This document shows, one piece after another, positions 55,601 to 64,000 of a DNA stretch of 64,000 bases. The notes under the pieces are model-generated. The model was not told the DNA's origin, ran no database searches, and worked only from the letters and a program-made list of their open reading frames with translations. The position numbers and the translations under genes were made by a program. The stretch lies in assembly GCF_009389715.1 (NCBI RefSeq), contig NC_052409.1:1900001-1964000 (forward strand). The letters are read 5' to 3'. Numbering within the stretch: the stretch's first letter is position 1; each line of letters begins with the position of its first letter. Source of the DNA: Phoenix dactylifera (taxonomy: Eukaryota; Streptophyta; Magnoliopsida; Arecales; Arecaceae).

Positions 55601-57676
55601 CAAAAAAATATCATAGTTTTTATTGCGATATATCTGAAAATGTTTAGTTTTGATTTTGATGTATCTTATAAGCATTTCCTTTTGGAGAAATAAACAATGA
55701 CCTGCAAGTGCCTTGTTTTTGTCCATCTGTTATGATTGTATGATTCAATCCTCTTTTTAAAGAGATTGGTCTAGCCAGTGGAAGTTTTTTTGGATGGTGG
55801 GTAAGTGTGACATGCTAAGATGTCTAGTAGCATCTTACCGGTCAATCCTCACCTGTCTAATTATTTTCTGTAGTGCTCACCACTGTTCTTGGACCTATGT
55901 GTCATCTATTAAGCCTAGCATATGGAGTAAGTCAAATCTATGGATATCTATGGCCACCTAATCTTCAAGAGGAAATTCTGGTATTATTCGTGTTTGTTAG
56001 AAAAGCAGAATCTATGCTATATTTGTGTGGTGTAGAAGCTGCTGGTGATGGCTTACAGGAAACGTGCAAAATATATAGAGGCTGATAGTTGAGTTTTATG
56101 GTCATCGGTGGTTGAGATAGGAATAAAATAAATTGTAATAAAACTTACATGCTTACCTTAATCCAGCCTCCTGTAACTTGCCCATTAAAGCATAACAAAA
56201 TAAACTAAAGGATAAAGACAGATCAAAATATGCCTTCTAGGCGGACTTGAAATCCTTATTTGGAAAGGATTTTACAGTCCTAAATTAAATTAATTATTCA
56301 TGGAAAGGTGTTGGTCCACTTAAAATGCTCTTTTTGTTAGTTAATTCTTAGACCCAGTATTTCCTAAAATACCTGGACAAAGAGTAAGAAAAACTATTGC
56401 AGCCAAGGTTTGCAAACCTACTATCAGACCCTGTACCGGTGCGCAACCGGTACATCCCTTACCAAGTGTCGGTACGGTATATACCTTGGTACCGACACCC
56501 TATACGGGAGGCATACCGAGTCTCAATACCCTATTGATATGGTACAGTACATCCTGTACCAAGGGCTACTGTCTGAGATTGCAAACCTATTTTCAGCTCT
56601 AGAAACCTTGCTCAAATTTGAGAAAGAAGCCTCTATGAGTTGGCGAGCTTTCTGGTTTCATTATATCCTAAACAAAACCCAAAAATTTAGGCAGCCATCC
56701 CTTGGATTTTTATTCTCTCTCTCTTTCCTCTTATAAGATATCTAGAGTTGAAATCCAAGATACTGGGGAGGTGGGCAAGTAACTACCGCCCCCTTTTGCC
56801 TCGTGGCTCCCCCTGCGATGCTTATTGCGGTTGTTATTGGCTTATTGCTACTCTCTAGTGCTCCTCATGCTCTGCAACCTTCTCTCTCTATACTGTTTAG
56901 GACTTGCATTGCAATCTCTTGATTATAGCAACACTGGCTGTTCTTTATTTTAGCATTTTTTGCAATTTAATATCTGGATTGCATGTGGACAAGATAGATC
57001 ACTTTGTGGATCTCCATGTGGCAATATAACACCATCATTCATCAAATTTGCAGGTTTACTGCCTTGATTTTTGAGCTAGATATCATAAACTATGTGCTCA
57101 AATTTGGAATGCGTGCCAGATTATTGTGAATTATTTTGGTTGAGTGATGCTGACTTGTGATAATGAGTTTGGTTTTTCAAAACAGTTAATCCGAATAAAT
57201 GAATGATTAGTTAATCTCTAGGGATAATGAACTGCTTTTTGGTTTGATTTTTTTTTCCCCCACTGATCAGCATTTGCAATAAATTGATGGTGAGTATTCG
57301 TAAGTCCAAGTTTTCCTCCTCCTGACTTATGTATTGTTTCTGTTTGTTTTGTGGCTGCATTACTTTATTAAATGTTTTACATGTCATTAATTATTCATCT
57401 ACTATTGACACACTTTTTTATATTAAGAAAATAGGGCAATTCTGAGCTCTCTCAAGTCAGCATGCTCTATGTTGCAGTAAATGGTGAATACAAGTTTTTA
57501 TCAGTCTTATGTCAAGTTCTCTTGCCATTAAGTTGAATCTTATTTAGTCTCGACAACTTTTGATGCAACAGGGTGTAGGCTGGAAATCAGGACCAGTTAG
57601 CCGGTTTAAAGACATTCTGGTAGGTGAACATGAACACGGTCCACAGATCTGTGGTAATGCTGTATTCAACCGTTGA
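52670..57676 (+). CDS. ATI1: ATG8-interacting protein, ATI1/ATI2-like
   Basis: Two exons, 52670-53488 and 57572-57676, joined in frame across a 4.1-kb GT-AG intron; 307 residues. The N-terminus has DWEVVSLTASMYAAAPGP, where W18-E-V-V after an Asp fits an ATG8-interacting motif (W-x-x-L/I/V). FMSSHFGFPPSKHE follows (60-73). The C-terminal part has LPCEAWWKRKA, one membrane segment (about residues 234-252, TFWSVFVAAAMMGLVILGQ) and, in exon 2, GPVSRFKDILVGE. This is the layout of Arabidopsis ATI1/ATI2, plant-specific ER and plastid-associated membrane proteins that bind ATG8 and take cargo to the vacuole during carbon starvation. A frame opens 15 bases earlier with TTG; the first ATG, at 52670, is used. 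The 4.1-kb intron contains several local duplications. Exon 2 is slightly longer at its end than I expect, but matches well. Confidence 0.88.
53985..54180 (+). repeat. Perfect 96-bp tandem duplication
   Basis: 53985-54080 is repeated exactly as 54081-54176, starting ACAGTATTTGATGGTTTAGT, with the first four bases occurring a third time. I see no mismatch. It lies within the ATI-like intron. Confidence 0.95.
55160..55260 (-). mobile_element. Possible SINE head remnant
   Basis: On the minus strand, GGCTGTTAGCCAGAAGG then GTTCAAGTCC resembles a tRNA-like region with a B-box. The A-box is poor and no tail or duplication is clear. Weak call. Confidence 0.25.
55314..55517 (+). repeat. Imperfect ~75-bp duplication, 129 bp apart
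   Basis: TGAG.AAA..T.GAC.GT.AGACATGCCTC followed by GTTAGCAT-like and AT.GTAGAATA words occurs at about 55314-55388 and 55443-55517. It is intronic and non-coding. Confidence 0.6.
56411..56600. repeat. GTAC-palindrome dispersed repeat with direct ends
   Basis: TGCAAACCTA at about 56411 and again at 56579 brackets a stretch rich in GTACCGGT, CGGTACGG and GGTACC palindromes. The same style occurs near 500-655 and 49080-49400. Intronic. Confidence 0.45.
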
Positions 57677-58084
57677 GATGTTAGCTGATGTCAATAATGA
57701 TGTTGACGAAAAAATATTAGTAGGGTAAAGAGGGCACAGGGTTTGCAGGGAGCTTTGGGAATATAATTACTATTGTGCCTCTGGTAGGATTGCCATGATT
57801 GTGTTAGATGCGACTGGCTTTTCAGATGGTGTTGTTGCATGTTGTGTGGATATGTAAACTCTAAGTAGTATTTTGAATATGTAAATATGAGAAAGCTGTA
57901 TATAAAAAGTCAGTAAATAATCCAGTTCCAGTTGGACGTTATGCTGCAATCATGTTATTTCTTATCTCGACGGACGGATGTTGTAAGTTAAACCTAGGAG
58001 ATTGATTGATAACAATAGGTTCAGAAGACAGCGGGGACATGATTACTGGACGGCGTGATTCTTTGATTGTTACCGAGGGTGGTA
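57677..58084 (+). other. 3'UTR and flank of the ATI-like gene
   Basis: Probable 3'UTR; it contains several AT-rich stretches, and no further gene is seen. Confidence 0.4.
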
Positions 58085-58440
58085 ATTGGTTGGATTAAAA
58101 ATTTGTCAATCCGATCTATTCATTAAGTCAAATATTTAGATTTGAATTTAATCTATTTATTAAATAGGTGAAGTTAGGGTATATAGATGTAAATGGATTA
58201 TATATATTGAGCAGGTTGGATTAAGTAAAACAAAATTGGATTAGGTAGATTTTAAATGGATTAGATAGGTATTAAACAGGCTTAATATTTAATTATTAAA
58301 GTGGTCAAAATGGATTAAATATGTTAAAGTTAAGCAGGGATAGATAGGCTATCCGGTTTATAATTTAAATTTATTTATATCAAATCTGAATTTACTTAAA
58401 ATAAATTATTTTTGGTTTGTACATTAATTTAATTTAAAAA
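58085..58440. repeat. Degenerate copy of the TTAAACAGGTT hAT family
   Basis: It starts GAGGGTGGTAATTGGTTGG and continues with TTATTAAATAGGTGAAG, TTAGATAGGTATTAAACAGG and similar units, in the same style as 668-1184. A matching inverted end or target duplication was not found, so it is probably old or truncated. Confidence 0.5.
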
Positions 58441-59088
58441 TAATAATTTTGGTTCATTGTGCGGAAGGATTTTTCGACATGGAAACCTGTGGTCTCAAGA
58501 ATATAATATGGTTGGTCCGCAGCTGAAGTGCAGAGGACTGTTTACGACTTCAGTAGAAACACAACGGTCATGAATAAACGTCCTCCCGATGAAGCAATAC
58601 TTCGCGATAGTCTTTTTCTTTTTGTATTTTATTTTATTTTATGTTGAGGTGAGTGGAGACTTCACGACGGTCCTTTCGCACCAAGTGCGTTCACTGTTTT
58701 AGGTTTTGAAATAAAAAGTTGGGAGAAAACTGTACTTGAAAAAACTGACACTCAATGGGAAGGGGGGAAGGGCAGAGAGGAACCGGTGTGCATCATGTAT
58801 ACGAAACAATAGCCCTTCCATTCCCATTTTCGCTCACTGTACTGGGAAAGTGTTATATAAACCGTAAATTAGCCAAAATTATTGGTATAGCTTATTAATT
58901 TATATAAATAATACAAAAAAAATTCAAAGCAATCCGTGCCTCTTCCCCACGTGCGTCTCCCAAACATCCTGTGCCCTGTGAAGCCCGGACGGAGCATCTT
59001 CCACCCTTTTTTTGGCCGAGAGCATCTTCCACTTCCACGTGTCAGTCTGGACAGAGTGAAAGCAACAATCTAGTTAAAAAAAAATAAA

Positions 59089-59498
59089 AAAGAATTTTTT
59101 ATATAAATATCTTCCTAAAAATTTAAATTTATATAAATATTTTTTAAAATTTATATTTATTTCTATATTTTTATAAAATATTGTTTTTGCACGAATACCG
59201 ATTTTTCTAATTCTATTAATAAAAATTATATTTATTTTAATTAAAAATAAAATAAAATTTTGAAATTACTTTTTATCGTTCAGATCGTCTTATAAATATT
59301 TTTTTTATATATTTACTATTAAAAATATTTTAACCATCTTAATTTGAAACCATTAATTTTTTTAACGGTACTAAATGGCGTGAGTAAAAATAATATAGTA
59401 AAACAAATATTTTATCAGAATATATATAAAAATATTAATTTTTAAAAAATATTTATGTAAAATTTTATATTGAGGATGGTATTCATAAAAAAAAAATC
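59089..59498. repeat. AT-rich MITE-like element with long inverted ends, copy 2
   Basis: The first 60 bases (TTTTTTATATAAATATCTTC... to TATTTTTTAAAAT) and the last 60 (read in reverse: TTTTTTTTATGAATACCATC... to TATTTTTTAAAAAT) are inverted copies with roughly 70% identity. The middle matches 28795-29060. No target duplication was identified. Confidence 0.5.
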
Positions 59499-59536
59499 TA
59501 AAAAAAAAACAGAAGTCAAGAGGGGCTGGAGCTGTT

Positions 59537-59815
59537 ATGCTCTCTCTCTCTCTCTCATATCCAACATTCTTACTGCGGTTGAGAAGCCGACTCATTTATC
59601 AGATCGGGCTGGGGTCTGATCGAATCCTCCACGATGTTTTATTAACCCGATATTTTTACCTCGTTTTTACAGCCTCCACCCGCCCGGAGACACAGAGGGG
59701 AGATCCCTCCCTCCCGAGTCCCCACCTCTTCCCCGTCCGCTGCCGCGAGGAGCTGTCGCCGGCAGCCACCGACCCCCCGAGTAACTGGTAAGTCCTCTCC
59801 TTCTACCTCTCCCTT

Positions 59816-59859
<44 letters not shown>

Positions 59860-60833
59860 TGCTTTGCCTCCTCCCTCACCCCCTCCTCCTGCGGCGTCGC
59901 CGTCGTTCTGTCTCCAACCTCCACCATCATTCTTTCTCCGATCCTCGCCACCCTGCCCCTCCGCCCTATCTCGGCCCCACTTCCGCCCTCGTCCGCACCC
60001 TCAATTGGAGCCTGTCACACCTCTTCGTCCTCATAACCCGCTCCGCCTTCTTCGACCTCGGCGTCGCCCAAGAAATCACCTTCTTTAGGGCCAGGAGGGC
60101 TCCGACAAAAAGCCTAAACCCTAACCCTAACTTTAGTTTTAGCAATAAGCTGGCTCAAAGGTCGGGATTGGAAACCTAACCCGGATCGGCTTTGAAGCGC
60201 CTCTTTGCGCACCTTTGATACAATCGATCTCTGAGAGGGATAATAGTTGCAGGAAGAAACATGTTTAATTCCCTCTTCCAAGGAAAACCCTCGGTTCGAA
60301 GCGCAAAAGAATGCATTATTCATTGATATTTCTCTCACTGATTATAAATTCCCTTTGTTCAACCACCCTGCTAATCTAGGAAATCAAAAGAAAAAAAAGG
60401 ATACTAAGACAAATCACCCATTAAATCAGGAAATAAGTGTCTAAAGTATGATGATCGGGAACCTGCCGGTCAAGTAATTGAAATAGTAATAATTGCATTA
60501 TAGAAGACCCATACATTAAAGATTTCTCTCTTTTTGTGTGTCACGGTGGTCTGAATTCAAGGGGAGAGTTGCTGGCGTCGTGATTTTTGGATCTTTGCCG
60601 CGTATGCTGCCGTTTTGCTAGTATTTAAAAATTATGGATCTTGTTATTATAATTCATTTTAGTTTTCTCAGTTTCATTGTGGCAACAGGATGGGGTGTAT
60701 CTACTAGGAAATTTGTTGTTATTTGTGATGTAAAAGTTATTAGGGCTAGAATTGATTTCAATTAACTGTCAATTTGTGCAATTATGCATCAGAATTCTGA
60801 TGGAGTCGCATGTAGCAGAATCTAGATGAAAGT
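59537..60833 (+). other. Promoter, 5'UTR and 5'UTR intron of MTB
   Basis: A (CT)n leader (59537-59558) leads into GC-rich sequence ending GTAACTG/GTAAGTCC at about 59787-59789, a strong donor. An acceptor GCATGTAGCAG lies just before 60821. The intron holds a long (TC)n microsatellite (59820-59854). Frames crossing the leader and intron are not conserved proteins. Confidence 0.5.
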
Positions 60834-63800
60834 ATGGATGTTAGGTACGGTAAAACTGAACAAAATGAAGACCGGGAAGGCACCGATGAGAGGAAGCATC
60901 GGTCAAGCAAGTCACAGAAGCACAGTAGTGTAAAAGAAGCTCAGAAACGGGATAGTGGAAGGAAAAGAATCTCTGGAGATAGGAATGATGCTAGGAAAAA
61001 GTCAATCAGCTCAAGCAGTGGAGATGAAAGTGAGTATGACAGGAAAAGAGAATCACATACCAAAACTCCAAGAAAGAATCCGGATGAGAGAAGTGAAAAG
61101 AGATCGAGTGAAGGGTATTGGGAAATAGAATCAGAGAGGAGAAGCAGGTATGAAGAGAATGAGAGGCATTCTTCTAGGAAATCAATCATGAAACCTTCTG
61201 AAAGTAGTTTTGTGGAGGAATCTGATTCAAAAGGTGGGAAAGCTGCTGACCATAGTAAGCATGGGTTTGCTAGGGATCGAAAGCAGGATCATGGAAATGA
61301 ATTAAGTGACTCCAAATGTAAGGTTGTGGATTCTAGTGCTGATAAGGGTTTCAGGTCCAGTACCAGGGAAGAGAAAAGAGAAGATAGAGAAACTTATAGA
61401 AGTAGGGGAAGATTAATTGGTCAAGATGAAGATAATATGTCAGTCAGTGCACCTTATGAAGCTAGGCCAGATGTACATGAAGATGATAACTGGAGAAGGG
61501 TGTTCGAAAGATCAGCTGAGGTGGCAGGAAATGAGAATTCCCGCAAGTATAGCATCAGCGAACCACATGAGCAGAAATCTGAGAAATATAGACAACAACA
61601 AGACTCAGCATATGGCAGTCATGATGAAGTTCAAAGCCAGGAAGGGTCTGTTACTAGGGATGGAGAGATGAGAGAGAGAATTGGGAGGGAAGTTAGATAT
61701 ACCAAAAGGTCACGAACACCTGAGAGAAGTGGAAGGCGTCGTAGGGAGCAGGATGACCATAACCGAGGCTATTCAGAATCTGACGATGAAAGAAATATTG
61801 GGCTTAAGGGTAGAGAATGGGAAAGAGAAGGGTACAAGGATGATAGGCCTTCCAAGGGAAAAGATAGGAGCTGGAATGACGAAAATGGGGATTGGGAAGC
61901 TTCAAAAGACCACTGGAAAGGAAATCAGACTAGGCAAGATTCCAAAGATAGGGAGAGTGAATCTGGTCATGTCAAGGAGTGGGATTTGCAATGGCGTGAG
62001 CAAGAAATGGTGGACAGTGAGAATCTTCACAGCAAACCTGGCTATAGAAAAGCTGCTAGAATCAGGCTGGATGGTGTAAAAGCGTCATCAGCCTCTAGGA
62101 ATGCTTATGAGAGTTCTGATTCAATAGAGATCAAACCCAACAAGAATCTTGACTTTGGGAAAGAGGAGACTTCTTCCATACATTTTGGGCAGACAGCTGA
62201 ACCGGGTTCACAGCAGGATGTCACTTCAGGAGTAAATGTTGGAACAGGGGATTATCCACCTGAGAAAAAGGGTAAAATAGCATATGGCTATGGAGATGAA
62301 TTACAGGTAAGATACCAAGATCACGGTTCACCTATGGATCAAATGTCCACAAGGAATTCTCTTGATTCTCATGCCAAAGAAGGACGAGGACGGGATGATA
62401 CAAATTTTAATCGTACAGGACTGAGCCAAAGCAATGATTCACAGCATCCATTTGGGAATATTCAGGGATCAGGTTCTGTTAATAGGCCTCCACAACAGGG
62501 ACCAAAAGGGGGCAGGCCTGCAAGAGGAGGAAGGGGAAGGCTAACTGGGAGGGATGCTCAACGGGATGCAATTCCATTGTCTATGATGGGCCCTTCATTT
62601 GGTCATCTTGGCTTGCTGCCAGGACCAATGCAGTCAATTGGACCAAATATGCCGCACTTACCTGGCCCACCAATTCCCCCTGGTGTTTTCATTCCCCCAT
62701 TTCCAGGACCGCTCATTTGGCCTGGAGCTCGAGGTGTTGATATGAATATGCTAGCTGTCCCTCCCAGCCTTTCTCCAATTCATCCACCTGGGCCTGGAGG
62801 ACCTAGGTTTGCACCTAATATGGGAACTGGCCCTAATCATGGCATGTACTTCAATCAGCCAGGCCCAGGAAGAGGAGTACCCGCTAACATGTCAGGCCCT
62901 GGTCTTAATGCGATGGGACTAGGTGGCCGTGGGATGCCACAAGATAAAGCACCTAGCAGTTGGGGTCCACAAAGAAATAGTGGGCCTTCTAAAGGTCCTT
63001 CAAGGGGAGAGCAAAATGATTACTCTCAAAATTTTGTTGACACTGGTATGAGACCGCAGAATTTCATCAGAGAGCTGGAGCTCACTAGTGTGGTGGAAGA
63101 CTATCCAAAGCTGAGGGAACTAATACAGAAGAAAGATGAAATTGTTGCCAAGTCTGCTTCCCCACCCATGTACTATAAGTGTGACCTGCGTGAACATGTA
63201 CTCTCTCCCGAGTTTTTTGGCACAAAGTTCGATGTTATTCTTGTGGATCCTCCATGGGAGGAATATGTTCATCGAGCTCCTGGTGTTACTGACCACATGG
63301 AGTACTGGACATTTGAAGAGATAATGAATTTGACGATCGAGGTGTGCTTTTTTATCTTTGTGCTCATCTCTTGTGTTTATTAAGTGATATGCTTGCTCTT
63401 TATTTGATATTTCCTGTATGCATGCTTTAAGTGTCTTAATTGGCACACCTAGTAATTCTGACTGTGCTGAATTTTACTCTTGTTCCTAAGCCTTCTCTGT
63501 TCATGTTGTCAGGCAATAGCTGACACTCCTTCATTTATCTTCCTATGGGTTGGTGATGGTGTGGGACTTGAACAGGGCCGTCAGTGTTTAAAGAAGGTAT
63601 GCCACTTTAGTTCGGTATTCTCCTACTTTGTATGCTAATTAGAAGATCCAGTTTTGATCTTGTTACCAATTTGAGTAATACTATGATTGCAACACTCTTC
63701 CCAAATTTTGGTCCAATTTTTGGAAGGGGGAGAGCAATGTGGTTGACGTGATGATAACAGGCAATAGCCTATTGGAAAGTGTGACGCACTTGAGCTTTAT

Positions 63801-64000
63801 GGGATATTGTGGCAAAGTCTTGTGCAGAGGGTTTTATTCTTCCAAGTTGCATTACAGGGAGGGGGAAACAACAGAGAGAATATGACAGTGTAGTTTCAGT
63901 CGTTCAATGATTGACCATTTTTCATGGGGGTTATAACCTGTTATCCTTTTTTATATATATAGTGGGGATTTCGGAGATGTGAGGATATTTGTTGGGTGAA
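60834..64000 (+). CDS. MTB: m6A methyltransferase subunit MTB (METTL14 orthologue), 5' part
   Basis: Exons 60834-63341, 63513-63596 and 63963 to the window end, all with GT-AG borders; the gene runs off the right edge. The first exon gives 836 residues. About 1-420 is highly charged, Ser/Arg/Glu/Asp-rich and likely disordered (RS/RE-like); 560-580 is RGG-like (GGRPARGGRGRLTGR); 590-730 is Pro/Gly/Met-rich. The methyltransferase fold begins near 770 (IRELELTSVVEDYPKLRELIQKK is just before) with FDVILVDPPWEEY (DPPW at 805-808), and exons 2-3 give AIADTPSFIFLWVGDGVGLE and WGFRRCEDICWV, the METTL14 core. MTB pairs with MTA in the nuclear m6A writer that methylates mRNA adenosines; METTL14-type subunits bind RNA and are considered non-catalytic. 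Plant MTB retains DPPW where animal METTL14 has EPPL. No defects seen. Confidence 0.93.

Noticed and set aside
61681-62079. 132-codon frame overlapping the MTB first exon
   Set aside because: It is a shifted frame of the Glu/Arg-rich MTB coding region.

Overview
This is eukaryotic nuclear DNA from a flowering plant. Introns are GT-AG with T-rich acceptors, leaders are CT-rich, and every recognisable gene has a plant-specific form (P-class PPR protein, SRC2-like C2 protein, ATG8-interacting protein, MTB-type m6A subunit). Gene structure and repeat style suggest a commelinid monocot, possibly a palm. That placement is an impression from gene and repeat style; no search was possible.

Layout. 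1-6.1 kb: AT-rich, repeat-rich DNA with a complete 517-bp non-autonomous hAT element and two dispersed repeat families; a minus-strand promoter may sit at 2.1-2.7 kb. 6.6-9.9 kb: intact intronless PPR gene with apparent 3'UTR introns. 13.6-17.6 kb: six-exon ubiquitin-conjugating E2 of the plant UBC4/5/6 (UBE2H-like) group. 18.5-18.9 kb: an inverted fragment copied from the PPR gene. 19.9-20.2 kb: LINE RNase H remnant. 21.2-27.7 kb: seven-exon fibrillarin gene whose fifth intron carries a convincing box C/D snoRNA. 32.3-33.2 kb: intronless SRC2-like C2-domain gene. 34.5-34.9 kb: a SINE. 35.4-48.9 kb: one complete, young Ty3/gypsy Tat-lineage LTR retrotransposon (13.5 kb, minus orientation, 5-bp target duplication), with a convergent spliced antisense gene and a palindrome-rich tandem array between that gene and pol. 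49.7-50.9 kb: a 1.2-kb hAT element with perfect 8-bp target duplication that has captured a fragment of an AGC-VIII (PINOID/WAG-like) protein kinase. 52.7-57.7 kb: two-exon ATI1/ATI2-like ATG8-interacting protein. 60.8 kb to the end: 5' part of the m6A methyltransferase subunit MTB (METTL14 orthologue), cut by the window edge.

The host genes are unrelated housekeeping or regulatory genes: organelle RNA processing, ubiquitination, rRNA methylation, membrane/stress signalling, selective autophagy and mRNA methylation. A functional link visible inside the window is fibrillarin and the snoRNA in its intron: the protein is the methyltransferase of the box C/D particle and the RNA is a guide for such a particle. 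The most interesting items are that intronic snoRNA, the kinase-capturing hAT element, the antisense-gene/tandem-array region of the retrotransposon, and the inverted PPR fragment.
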